From Serripes groenlandicus (lineage: Eukaryota; Mollusca; Bivalvia; Cardiida; Cardiidae): DNA of 64,000 bases. Position numbers and translations under genes: made by a program. Positions 21,961 through 32,859 of the stretch are shown here, piece after piece; positions within the stretch are counted from its first letter, which is position 1, and the number at the start of each line of letters is the position of its first letter. The stretch covers positions 73,686,514 to 73,750,513 of the forward strand of contig JASEVX010000008.1 of assembly GCA_031761405.1 (NCBI GenBank), in the 5' to 3' direction. The notes under the pieces are model-generated. The model was not told the origin of the DNA, searched no databases, and saw nothing but the letters and a program-made list of their open reading frames with translations.

Positions 21961-22299
21961 AAGGTGAAAGATAAAACATTTAACAAATTGGAAATATATG
22001 TTTGATCAAAACAGAGATGAAAACATTGTGGGAAACGGGACAATCGTTGTCGACAACTCTTTTTCACACAATGTTTTCAAAGGACTTCTGCGTCGTAGGA
22101 GTCATATGTCGTCTGCATGAGGAAAACTACTATTTCAAGTTGTACACGTCTTAATAAAAACACCATTTTCGAAAATGTTCAGCAAGTTCAGCCTGCAAAA
22201 GTCAAATAAATCAATCGATCCACATTCTGCAAGCAGGAATCGAACTTTTCATAGACGGTTTAAAATAGTACAACATTAGGGCGACAGTCAGGTTATTTA

Positions 22300-22812
22300 A
22301 GGAACGGGGATACGTAATTGATGATAAATGTAAATGGGGATACAAGTAATTGGATATACATGTGATTGGGGATACATGTTATTGGGGATAAAAATAATTG
22401 GGGATAAATGAACTTGGGGATACAGGTGTTTTGGGATACATGTAAATGGGGATACATATAATTGCGGATACATGAAATCGGATACATGTATTTTCGGATA
22501 CATATACTTGGGGATACATGTAATTGGGGGATACATATAATTGGGAATATATATAATTGGGGATATATATAATTGGATTGGAGATATATGTAATTTGGGA
22601 TACATACAATTGGGATATATGTAATTGGGGATATATGTAATTATGGATATATGTAATTGGGGATACAATTAATTGGGGATATATATAATTGGGGATATAT
22701 ATAATTAGGGATACATATAATTGGGGATACAATTAATTGGGAATATATATAATTGGGGAGATATATATATTTAATTGGGGATATATGTTATTGGGGATAC
22801 ATGTTTTTGGGA
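22300..22812. repeat. 16-bp minisatellite
   Basis: Unit ATTGGGGATATATATA and variants (GGGGATACATGTA). The 16-bp period is not a multiple of three, so overlapping spurious open frames appear in several phases. Confidence 0.93.
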
Positions 22813-22814
22813 TA

Positions 22815-22862
22815 CATGTCATCCTGAATTTACAGCCCGCGTCGCTACCGGGGCTCGGCGTC
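22815..22862 (-). mobile_element. SINE family C head fragment
   Basis: TTACAGCCCGCGTCGCTACC and GGGGCTCGGC match the A-box side of the family C head at 57130-57178. The B box is lost where it meets the minisatellite. Confidence 0.6.
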
Positions 22863-22912
22863 GATTAATACAACAATACATAACATTAATACATTTATTA
22901 TACAAATAGGTT

Positions 22913-23119
22913 TTAACCCTTTCTCACATACATCCGCTTTCTGGCGCCTCTGCAGCAGACGACTTTATAAAACATTTCGGCAAAAGGATAATTTCCCCTT
23001 CTGCAATAATGTTTTCATTTCTATTCAGCAATTGTATATGTGAAGAGGCTTTTTATATATTTGCCAAGATTATTCTAAATTCGACTGCTGCAGATATAGT
23101 GTTAGTGTAACAGGGATAA
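22913..23119. mobile_element. TTAA-type MITE
   Basis: TTAACCCTTTCTCACATACA, GGCGCCTCTGCAGCAGACGA and, at the far side, TTCGACTGCTGCAGATATAG. The closing end is degraded. Confidence 0.75.
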
Positions 23120-23339
23120 CGTGCAAATATACTTATGGGACAGATGGCCCCTTTAACTGGCGAACCGATGTAATATCCATTAATTGTGTTCTCGTGCATT
23201 GATGATACAATTAACTACTCGACACGTTCAATTTACATGATTGCCCCTTACAACGTTTGTAATGTTGGTCCTGTCACTGGCATTCATAGGATATGATATG
23301 ATATAATACCACTTTATTCAACACTGCGTGTTTCCAGCG

Positions 23340-24690
23340 TCATTTTATCTCTTCTATTCGACTGTACGGGCTAATTGATCTGTACTATTTAACAGTGCGG
23401 GGCTATTTCAGCTGTACTATTCGACAATGCGGGCTATTTCAGCTCTACTATTTAACAGTGCGGGCTATTGCATCTGTATTATTCGACATACCGGGATCTT
23501 TCATTTTTTCTATTCGACAGTTCGGGCTATTTCAGCTCTGCTATCCGACAGTGCGGGCTATTTCAGGTCTGCTATTCGACAGTGCGGGCTTTTTCAGCTT
23601 CACTATTCGACAGTGCGGGCTATTTCAGGTCTGCTATTCGACAGTGCGGGCTTTTTCAGCTTCACTATTCGACAGTGCGGGCTATTTCATCTGTTCTATT
23701 CGAAAGTGTGGGCTATTTCAGCTCTACTTGTCGACAGCTCGGCCTATTTCAGCCCTGCTATTCGACAGTTCAGGCTACATGTATTTCTGCTCTATTATTC
23801 GACAGTTCGGGCTATTTCTGCTCTACTAGTAGACAACGCGGGCTATTTCAGCTCTACTATTCGACAGTGCAGGCTATTTCATCTGTTCTATTCGACAGTG
23901 CGGGCTATTTTATCTGTACTATTTGATAGTGTATGCTATTTCATCTGTTCTATTTGACAGTTCGGGCTGTTTCAACTCTACTTTTCGACAGTGCAGGCTA
24001 TTTCATCAGTTCTATTTGATATTGCGGGCTATTTCAGCTCTACTAATCGACAGTTTGGGCTTTTCAGCTCTACTATTTGACAATGCAGACCATTTTAGCC
24101 CTACTATTTGACAGTGCGGGTTATTTCAGCTCTACTATACGACAGTGCGGGTTATTTCAGCTCTACTATACGACACTCTACTATACGACAGTGCGGGTTA
24201 TTTCAGCTCTACTATACGACAGGGAGGGCTATTTCAGCCCTACTATTCGACAGTGCGGGTTGTTTCAGCTCTACTATACGACAGTGCGGGTTATTTCAGC
24301 TCTACTATTCGACAGTGCGGGTTATTTCAGCTCTACTATACGACAGTGCGGGTTATTTCAGCTCTACTATTCGACAGTGCAGGCTATTTTATCTGTTCTA
24401 TTCGACAGTGCGGGCTATTTTATCTGTACTATTTGATAGTGTATGCTATTTCATCTGTTCTATTTGACAGTTCGGGCTGTTTCAGCTCTACTTTTCGACA
24501 GTGCAGGCTATTTCATCTGTTCTATTTGATATTGCGGGCTATTTCAGCTCTACTAATCGACAGTTTGGGCTTTTCAGCTCTTCTATTTGACAATGCAGAC
24601 CATTTTAACCCTACTATTCGACAGTGCGGGTTATTTCAGCTCTACTATACGACAGGGAGGGCTATTTCAAGCCTATTATTCGACAGTGCG
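23340..24690. repeat. 31-bp minisatellite, about 43 copies
   Basis: Unit ATTCGACAGTGCGGGCTATT plus TCAGCTCTACT. A block of about 280 bp of variant monomers at 23861-24150 recurs at about 24371-24650: the shared variant TGATAGTGTATGCTATTTC is offset by 510 bp, so the array also grew by block duplication. Confidence 0.95.
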
Positions 24691-24699
24691 AGAGGATTA

Positions 24700-25140
24700 A
24701 ATGTTTCAACTGATTGGACACTGTTCACAGTATTCCAGTTATATCACGGTGACTAGTTCACCGATCCTTGTTTTATTTTTATTTTTTTATAAATACGTTA
24801 GCATAACCGTGCCTGACTTTTTAAATATGACATTGGCCAACGACCTTAAATACATGCTTACTGATCAAAGGCTCATAAAAAAAACCTGCTATTTACACTA
24901 ACATACAAGATTGGTTTTTAAACAGATCTGAAATAGTTTATACCGTTTAATCAAGTGTAATGAATATTTGTATTTATATTCATATTTTTTTATATCATTT
25001 GTATGGCTGAGTAGTTCCCTTAATATGTACAATTATTGCCTACAAATGTGAATTTTATACTGTTATGTTAACACATTGTATATATTTATTACTTGTATTA
25101 AGTTTCACTTAAATAACATATAAGACTACTACTATTTCAC
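24700..25140. other. Unassigned sequence
   Basis: It starts with a SINE-tail-like GTTATATCACGGTGAC at 24738, then AT-rich sequence without recognisable features. Confidence 0.4.
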
Positions 25141-25144
25141 TCCA

Positions 25145-25375
25145 TTAACCCTTTCCCTCATACGACAATTCTGCAGCAGACGACTTTGAACATATTTAGT
25201 AAAAAAATGGAAAAATCTCTATAATTGAATGGATAACTTATGACTACAAGTGGAAAACATTGTGGCAAAAGGAGAAATCGCTCGTTTTGAGCAATTTCTT
25301 CTTTTGTCACTTTGTTTTCAAAAATCCGTCTGCTGCAGAGGCATCAGAAAGCGTATATATGAGGGGAAGGGTTAA
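25145..25375. mobile_element. TTAA-type MITE, near-complete reference copy
   Basis: 231 bp, from TTAACCCTTTCCCTCATACG to ATGAGGGGAAGGGTTAA. The B arm (CTGCAGCAGACGACTTTGAA), the spacer (AATTGAATGGATAACTTATG), a central palindrome around GGAGAAATCGCTCGTTTTGA and the A arm (CTGCTGCAGAGGCATCAGAA) are all present. It has no coding capacity. The TTAA at each end is consistent with a piggyBac-like target duplication, which is an inference. Confidence 0.9.
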
Positions 25376-25383
25376 TAAGGCTG

Positions 25384-25612
25384 TTAACCCTTATCCCGTA
25401 TACAGTTGCGTTTTGACGTCTCTGCAGGAAACAACTTTTGAAAAGATTGTACCAAAAGGAGGAGACATCGCTCATCACGATCAATGTCTGTATTTGCCAC
25501 TGTTTTTTCAACCCTCTATTCTGAAATTGAACTTCCATTCCTATTTATTTCAGAGTTTTTCTTCAAATGTTTTCAAAATCGTCTGCTGTAGATTCTTTGT
25601 ATATGGGAAAGG
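25384..25612. mobile_element. TTAA-type MITE, opposite orientation
   Basis: It begins TTAACCCTTATCCCGTATAC with the A arm, has GGAGACATCGCTCATCACGA at the centre, and ends with the B arm CTGTAGATTCTTTGTATATG then GGAAAGG. It lies 8 bp from the preceding copy. Confidence 0.82.
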
Positions 25613-25639
25613 AAATTTTTGTATATATTTTCATTGAAA

Positions 25640-25845
25640 ATGATTGGTTGATTGTTTAGGGTTTAACGCCGTTTTTAACAATTTCTCAGTTATATCACGG
25701 CGGCCAGTTCACCTACTCATGCATTTCCTGGTTTTCTCACACCAGTACTCCACTCAACAATCTTCCCAAGCAACTGGCTGCTTTTCCATATAGACTTAGC
25801 CCATTGGTGGAAGACGAATGACGCATGTCGCATTGAAAATGAACT
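25640..25845 (-). mobile_element. SINE family C, tail half
   Basis: GGGTTTAACGCCGTTTTTAA, CAGTTCACCTACTCATGCAT, AACTGGCTGCTTTTCCATAT and AAGACGAATGACGCATGTCG match the full copy at 56875. The tRNA head is replaced by the start of the 59-bp array. Confidence 0.82.
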
Positions 25846-25861
25846 CATCGTACCTGTGTGT

Positions 25862-27015
25862 ATCTTTAGTCATATCACGGTGTTCCCTTGGCTTATCCTT
25901 ACACCATCGTAACTGTGTGTATCTTTAGTCATACCACGGTGTTCCCTAGGCTTATCCTTACACCATCGTAACTGTGTGTATCTTTAGTCATATCACGGTG
26001 TTCCCTAGGCTTATCCTTACACCATCGTAACTGTGTGTATCTTAAGTCATATCACGGTGTTCCATAGGCTTATCCTTACATCATCGTACCTGTGTGTATC
26101 TTTAGTCATATCACGGTGTTCCCTAGGCATATCCTTACACCATCGTACCTGTGTGTATCTTAAGTCATATCACGGTGTTACCTAGGCCTATCATTACACC
26201 ATCGTACCTGTGTGTATCTTTAGTCATATCACGGTGTTCCCTTGGCTTATCCTTACACCATCGTAACTGTGTGTATCTTAAGTCATATTGCGGTGTTCCT
26301 TAGGCTTATCCTTACACCATCGTACCTCTGTGTATCTTTAGCCATATCACGGTATTCCCTAGGCTTATCCTTACACCATCGTACCTGTGTGTATCTTAAG
26401 TCATGTCACGGTGTTCCCTATGCCTATCCTTACACAATCGTACCTGTGTGTATCTTAAGTCATGTCACGGTGTTCCCTTTGCCTATCCTTACACCATCGT
26501 ATTTGTGTGTATCTTTAGCCATATCACGGTGTTCCCTAGGCTTATCCTTACACCATCGTACCTGTGTGTATCTTAAGTCATATCACGGTGTTCCCTAGGC
26601 TTATCCTTACACCATCGTACCTGTGTGTATCTTAAGCCATGTCACGGTGGTCCCTTGGCTTATCCTTACACCATTGTACCTGTGTGTATCTTCAGCCATA
26701 TCACGGTGCTCCCTAGGCTTATCCTTACACCATCGTACCTGTGTGTATCTTAAGTCATATCACGGTGTTCCCTTGGCTTATCCTTACACCATCGTACATG
26801 TGTGTGTCTTTAGTCATATCACGGTGTTCCCTAGGCCTATCTTTACACAATCGTACCTGTGTGTATCTTTAGCTATGTTACGGTGTTCCCTAGGCCTATC
26901 CTTACACCATCGTACCTGTGTGTATCTTAAGTCAAATAACGGTGTTCCCTAGGCTTATCCTTACACCATCATACCTGTGTGTATCTTTAGACATGTCACG
27001 GTGTTACCTAGGCTT
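25862..27015. repeat. 59-bp minisatellite, about 19-20 copies
   Basis: Unit CATATCACGGTGTTCCCTAG, GCTTATCCTTACACCATCGT, ACCTGTGTGTATCTTTAGT. It starts directly at the broken edge of the SINE. The monomer core (ATATCACGGTGTT..C, TTATCC..ACACC) resembles the 3' end of family A SINEs, so the array may derive from a SINE tail. Confidence 0.95.
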
Positions 27016-27019
27016 TGTG

Positions 27020-27982
27020 ACTGGCTGCCGGAACTGTTCAGGGATATTGTCAGGAAATTAAAACATTGGTTTGATTTTTTTGAAGAATTGCAACTAGTGT
27101 AACACGAAGCCATTGTTATCCGCGACTGCCCCTGATACATGCCAGATTACCGGCTGTTTCCTGTAACTAGACCAATATCCAGCCTGACTAGGGCTATGTA
27201 TATGTACAAACAACCAACTACGGCTGGGCTTGAAAGCCGGTTACCGTTACTAGGCTTGGCTCGAACAGAACGGGTGAAACGTCGGGCGATGTCGGGAAAT
27301 TCCAACTGTGTTGATCCAACTGCCGAGTCCCGCCAGAGTTACAAACTATAGCCGGCAACGTGCCAAGTGTCCCGACATATGTAACCGTGCTATACCTATA
27401 GTTGGCTTTCTGACAAGAGTCAGTTGCAGGCGCCAAACAATGACTCCGATTTTTAAGAAGTGCGGTTATGCCGAACCTCTGCAGTCGACTGTAGAACCTG
27501 GTGGGATTTGGACCGACGGAATTGTTCCCATCCCTGCTTTAGCTTTTGTTCTAGATGTAGGAAGTTAAGGGTGCTTTGATGCTTGGCAGACGCGATAATC
27601 TGACTTCGTGTGCCACTAGGTGCCGTTCAGACGAGTTGCGTCGCTATTCTTCCCAGCAGGACTTGAAACTTTCCTACAATGCCTCGAGTTTGAACCCGTT
27701 TTTGTCCGAGTTTTAGAATGTAGTATTAAATTCAACCGTCTCATGATACAGACGGATCTTGAATCTGTTGCTACGTGTGTAGTTTTAAATCACTGCGAGA
27801 AAGGGGAAATTTCTCAATAAGAGCTTATTCTCCTTCCTATTAACTCAATGTTTTCAACTCTGTAGCAAAATTATGCAAACGGTTTATGAAAAGGGACTCG
27901 TTTTTCTAATAAAACTAGAGCTGTCCGTAAGACCTCCACCGTTTATTAGTTTAAAAATTGCAAAAACGTATGTGAAACATTT
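27020..27982. other. Unassigned, locally GC-richer sequence
   Basis: 27100-27700 is richer in G+C than its surroundings and carries short open frames on both strands, none with recognisable homology or a clear splice pair. A fragment resembling the MITE centre (GAAATTTCTCAATAAGAGC) lies near 27803. I cannot assign a function. Confidence 0.35.
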
Positions 27983-27988
27983 GGTAAC

Positions 27989-28787
27989 TACGGTGTTCCA
28001 TTAGGGCCATATCGTAATATCGTTGTTTCGCGGTTTCGACCTAGAGTCGAGAGTACGATAACGCGATGCGATAGTACGATAACGCGATGCGATAGTACGA
28101 TAACGCGATGCGATAGAACGATAACGCTATGCGATAGTACGATAACGCGATGCGATAGTACGAAAGTCCGATGCGATAGTACGAGACCACGATGCGAGAT
28201 TGCGATATTAATATCGCACTATCGCATTGCGTTATCGTACTATCGCATCGCGTTATCGTACTATCGCATCGCGTTATCGTACTATCGACCCTAGGTCGAA
28301 ACCGCGAAACAACGATATTACGACATGGCCCTAATGGAACACTACGATATTACGATATGGCCCTAATGGAACACTACGGTGTTCCATTAGGGACATATCG
28401 TAATATCGTTGTTTCGCGGTTTCGACCTAAGGTCGATAGTACGATAACGCGATGCGATAGTACGATAACGCGATGCGATAGTACGATAACGCGATGCGAT
28501 AGTACGATAACGCGATGCGATAGAACGATAACGCGATGCGATAGTACGATAACGCGATGCGATAGTACGATAACGCGATGCGATAGTACGATAACGCGAT
28601 GCGATAGTACGAAAGTCCGATGCGAAAGTACGAGACCACGATGCGAGATTGTGATATTAATATCGCACTATTGCACCGCGTTATCGTACTATCGCATCGC
28701 GTTGTCGTACTATCGCATCGCGTTATCGTACTATCGACCCTAGGGCGAAACAACGATATTACGATATGTCCCTAATGGAACACCGTA
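27989..28787. mobile_element. Foldback transposon built of 21-bp subrepeats
   Basis: The termini are TACGGTGTTCCATTAGGG and its exact reverse complement, flanked by a 6-bp GGTAAC direct repeat (27983-27988 and 28788-28793). Inside, two successive foldbacks each contain tandem units TAGTACGATAACGCGATGCGA on one arm and their reverse complements on the other, around a GATATTAATATCGCA centre (about 28203-28217 and 28651-28665). The TTTCGCGGTTTCGACC arms recur four times. The element is CpG-rich and non-coding. The GATAACGCGATGC open frames are artefacts. Confidence 0.92.
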
Positions 28788-28966
28788 GGTAACACTGTAA
28801 TATTAATCAAGAAGGGTGCCAGCTAAGGTTTGTGTAAATTTCCTATTACTCTGTGTAATTATGCAGAATTGCAACACTTTGGCCGTTGAACAATGAAACA
28901 ACAGTATTTTATGTTTTAACCAAACACATTTTTATTATATGCAAGAAATGTTGTTATCAACCTTGT

Positions 28967-29165
28967 TTATTGATTGATTGATTGGGGCTTAACGCCGATT
29001 TCAACAATTTTTCAGTCATATCAGTCAGTTCACCTATTCATGTTTTTCCTAGCTTTCTCACACCAGTACTCCACATAACATACTTTCCATGCAACTGGCT
29101 GCTTTTCCACATAGAATGTTAGTCTGTTGGTGAAAGACGAATGATGCTTGTCACAGTGTCTTTAC
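28967..29165 (-). mobile_element. SINE family C, tail half
   Basis: (TTGA)n then GGGGCTTAACGCCGATTTCA, CTTTCTCACACCAGTACTCC, ACTGGCTGCTTTTCCACATA and GAAAGACGAATGATGCTTGT. The tRNA head is missing. It is more diverged than the 56.9-kb copy. Confidence 0.8.
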
Positions 29166-29169
29166 TTAC

Positions 29170-29800
29170 ATAGGTGTGGTGGTTGGGACGGGTTGCATTA
29201 AGTTCCAATAAGTTACTAGGATATGGACTCTTTATTCAGTTGTCATGCAAAACTTTAACCAGCATTTCTAAGTCAGAAAATGGCCATTATTTGAATTAAA
29301 TGCAGGACAGAGTTATTTAACTTGATTATTTACATAGGTTTGAAGCATTGTAGCAGGTTTCAATGCAATACGACTAGAAGTAACTGAGTTAAGGTGTAAT
29401 ATATGTAGTTGTATGTAACACCTACACCAATGTGTGACGCCGACGCCAGAGTGAGTACCATAGCTCTCATATTCTCCGAAGACTCAATCTAAAAATCATG
29501 TCTGATTTCGCGGTAGAAGTGAAACCCTAATGAAAGGAGCGATATTTGTCCACTTAATCATTTTCTTCTGTTCAAACATTAATTTTAACAATTCGTTAAA
29601 TGTTGGTAACCAAAACCATTAAATTAAATACTGCTCCGTAAAAATTAATGCAGTCTAACTAGTAACACATTTTTAGCAAGGGAGGTCAGCCAATCAGAGA
29701 TTCTTGAAGAAAGTAATTTGAGTTATCTAACTTACATTAACACTAATAAAACGATGTGAGGACACACAGCGGGTGAATTATATAATGAATTTAAAGAAAA
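29170..29800. other. Unassigned sequence
   Basis: No exon, SINE or MITE was recognised. Confidence 0.4.
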
Positions 29801-29821
29801 CGTTACAGAAAACGATATTTA

Positions 29822-30562
29822 GTGCAAAAAAGGGAAAATTACATCAATCTGACAGATAAAGATGGTACATCAGATAAAACGTTTTCGGCTGAAGCATATG
29901 AATTGTTCAAGCAAAGTGCTCATGACATTTATAGCAAACATACAGATCTGCAGTCTACACAGACAAAGAAAGTAAGCTCTTCTTATTTAGCAAAAGGTGA
30001 TATGGTAACATAATTCTCAAATATATACAAATCTGGTTGAAGACAACATCATCGTGTCAACTTCTTCCCTACAACTTCCAGAGTGGATGCGAATGGTAAA
30101 GTGTATGACAAAGGTTTTTATTCAAGAAGACCTCCCTATGATCTGTAAAGTATTTGAAAAAAGTGTCATATTAAATCTGCTAACAATCAAATAGCAGATG
30201 TGTGTCAAGCTGCGTTGCAGGTTATACAAACGAACAATGAAAACCGAATAGGTAGAACAACTGTTAACACACTGAAATGTATTAGTAAGAAACAGCTACC
30301 ATTACCTAAACCCACAGTTCAAGAAGTAGAGAGAACTCTAACACTGCCGATTGGTCAAGGAGAAAAAATGACAGAGGTAGATATGGCTGAAGAGGACTCG
30401 GCAATGCTGTTCTTGGTCTGCTTGACAGATATCTCCACTGCAGAATATTTTGAATGTAGAACATGTAAGTCTTGGAAACAATACTTTTGTGAAAACTTGA
30501 TTCAAAATCAATTAGATCAATATACTTATAATATTGATACATTCTATGAATGTAGATCATAA
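29822..30562 (+). pseudogene. Possible 5' part of the degraded LINE
   Basis: Two plus-strand open segments (63 and 120 codons) and intervening frames (for example NFFPTTSRVDANGKVYDKGF) look protein-like but are broken by stops and frameshifts. The second contains a C-x2-C cluster (ECRTCKSWKQYFCENL) reminiscent of the PHD-like fingers ahead of the endonuclease in some invertebrate non-LTR elements. Orientation and position, upstream of endonuclease- and RT-like pieces, support this. It could instead be an unrelated gene fragment. Confidence 0.35.
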
Positions 30563-30635
30563 TATATTCTAGTTCAACATTAAAGATCTTACATACCACA
30601 TACAGATGTAACAGCGCAAAGAACTCTGAATGAAC

Positions 30636-31920
30636 AAGATGTGTTTGTGAAACACTGATGCCCCCGAATGGCAACATCTAGGTCAAAGGTCAAGGTCGCC
30701 AGGTCAAAAATGTTGGTACTGACAGAAAGGTCATGTCACAAGGAATACACATGTGAAATATGGTAGCCGTACCTGTTATGGTTCAAAAGTAGTGGTCAAA
30801 GTTAAAAAAAACCATCTAGGTCAAAGGTCAAGGTCGAAAGGTGAACAATTTTGGTATTGACAGAAAGGTCATGTCACAAGATATACACATGTGAAATATG
30901 GTAGCCGTACCTGTTATGGTTCAAAAGTAGTGGTCAAGGTTAAAGTTTTTTTCGAGAATGGCAACATCAAGGTCAAAGGTCAAGGTCGCAAGGTGAAAAT
31001 CGTTGGTGCTGACAGAAAAGTCATGTCACAAGCTGTTATGGTTCAAAAGTAGTGGTCAATGTTAAAGTCTTTTTTGAGAATGGCAACATCTAGGTCAAAG
31101 GTCAAGGTCGCAAGGCTAAACATGTTGGTACTGACAGAAAGGTCATGTCACAAGGAATACACATGTGAAATATGGTAGCCGTACCTGTTATGGTTCAAAA
31201 GTAATGGCCAAGGTTAAAGGTTTTTTTCGATAATGGCAACATCTAGGTCAAAGGTCAAGGTCGCAAGGTTAAAAATGTTGGTACTGACAGAAAGGTCATG
31301 TCACAAGGAATACACATGTGAAATATGGTAGCCCTACCTGTGGTGGTTCAAAAGAAATGGCCAAGGTTAAAGTTTTTTTCGAGAATGGCAACATCTAGGT
31401 CAAAGGTCAAGGTCGCAAGGTCAAACATGTTGGTACTGACAAAAAGGTCATGTCACAAGGAATACACATGTGAAATATGGTAGCCGTACCTGTTATGGTT
31501 CAAAAGTAATGGCCAAGGTTAAAGTTTTTTTCGAGAATGGCAACATCTAGGTCAAAGGTCAAGGTCGCAAGGTCAAAAATGTTGGTACTGACAGAAAAGT
31601 CATGTCACAAGAAATACACATGTGAAATATGGTAGCCGTACCTGTTATGGTTCAAAAGTAATGGCCAAGGTTAACGTTTTTTTTTAGAATGGCAACATCT
31701 AGGTCAAAGGTCAAGGTCGCAAGGTCAAAAATGTTGGTACTGACAGAAAGGTCATGTCACAAGGAATACACATGTGAAATATGGTAGCCGTACCTGTTAT
31801 GGTTCAAAAGTAGTGGTCAAGGTTAAAGTTTTTTGTGTGCAGACAGACAGACGTGCAGAAAGACAGACAGACAGACGTGCAGACAGGCCAATAGGTCAAA
31901 GGTCAAGGTCGCAAGGTCAA
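30636..31920. mobile_element. 152-bp tandem repeat element with DR1-type motifs
   Basis: It starts GATGTGTTTGTGAAACACTG then ATGCCCCC and ends in a (CAGA)n-rich tract. The body is about nine copies of a unit containing GAATGGCAACATCTAGG, TCAAAGGTCAAGGTCGCAAG, TTGGTACTGACAGAAAGG, GTCACAAGGAATACACATG and GGTAGCCGTACCTGTTATGG. AGGTCAAAGGTCA occurs at 30680, 30818, 30970, 31092, 31245, 31397, 31549, 31701 and 31893. It appears inserted within the LINE remains. Confidence 0.85.
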
Positions 31921-31949
31921 AAATGTTGGTTTTATATAAATAATGGCTT

Positions 31950-32560
31950 ACTATGTTCTCAAGATTGTGAAGATACAGCTATCAACAGATATAACTGCTT
32001 TTGAATCTGACCAATCTACACAATTTAATGTATCTCTTGATTGCGACACCGTTCAAAATACAAACAGAAACTAACAGTACAACATTTTGAAGGCACCTCC
32101 ACATAAGTATGATAGTAATTACAATCAGAATAATATTACACTCACTGTCGACTGGAATGCTATGGACTAAAGAAGGACATATTCTTACATCATAACGAGA
32201 AATTTTCATCCAAAATAGATTACTTCCTTCTCCAATCCATATCACAGAAAGTTGTCGAATATATTAAAGTAGATGATATGAACCCATTGAACACATCTTA
32301 ATATATACTAATATTTGAATGTAAACCATTGCCAACCTACAGGGAAAAGTGCTAACAAAACCTAAATGGGAAAAGTGTGACAAGATCCAGTATATAAATA
32401 CAATAAGAGAAAACATACCAATCAACAGAGGATATTCTGAATAATTTATCAAAAACTTTGCATAAAACAAAAAGCAAGTACATGTTAAACTATAGCAAAC
32501 TTAAATCTCTAAAAAATATGTGGTAAAAGCATTTGGAATAGAAAAACTAGAATGGAGTGC
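31950..32560 (+). pseudogene. Possible LINE endonuclease-domain remnant
   Basis: LSTDITAFESDQSTQFNVSL followed by DCDT resembles the end of an apurinic-type endonuclease domain (the SDH...L motif, here SDQ). The reading then breaks. Its place between the 5' piece and the reverse transcriptase supports the assignment. No intact catalytic core is visible. Confidence 0.35.
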
Positions 32561-32564
32561 TCCC

Positions 32565-32850
32565 CGGAGCACGTGTGTCACCTGCCGGGGCCTTGTCAGA
32601 ATTGTTTAATATTTGACAGAAAGGGGGCAATAACTCTGATATAAAAATATTTGGATTATCCCCCTTTTGTGAACCCATCACACACATTGATATAAACATT
32701 TGTTTCAATGTAATCCTCTGAGTAGAAAAAAAGTTATTTGAAAACGTGACGAAAAAGTGTGAAGACAGACAGACGGACGGACAGACAGACAGACGCCGGA
32801 CAAAGTAATCCCTAAGTGCCTACCATGCTAAGCAGGTGAGACAATAAGTA
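32565..32850. mobile_element. Short interspersed element with GACAGACGGACGG tail
   Basis: It starts near the quasi-palindrome GTGCTCCCCGGAGCAC, carries GGGGGCAATAACTCTGAT and TTGTGAACCCATCACACACA, and ends with (GACA/GACG)n then GCCGGACAAAGTAATCCCTA. It resembles common bivalve repeats. It separates two LINE segments, so it probably inserted there. Confidence 0.6.
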
Positions 32851-32859
32851 CATCCATGA

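Noticed and set aside
22293..22732. Frames with CIPNYMYP repeats
   Set aside because: Translation of the 16-bp minisatellite.
23395..24756. Overlapping long open frames in three phases
   Set aside because: Produced by the 31-bp minisatellite, whose period is not a multiple of three; each frame reads the same motifs.
28192..28753. 183- and 108-codon open frames (repeats of TITRCDS / SYYRIAL)
   Set aside because: The 21-bp subrepeat of the foldback element has no stop in these frames, so both strands stay open. There is no gene.
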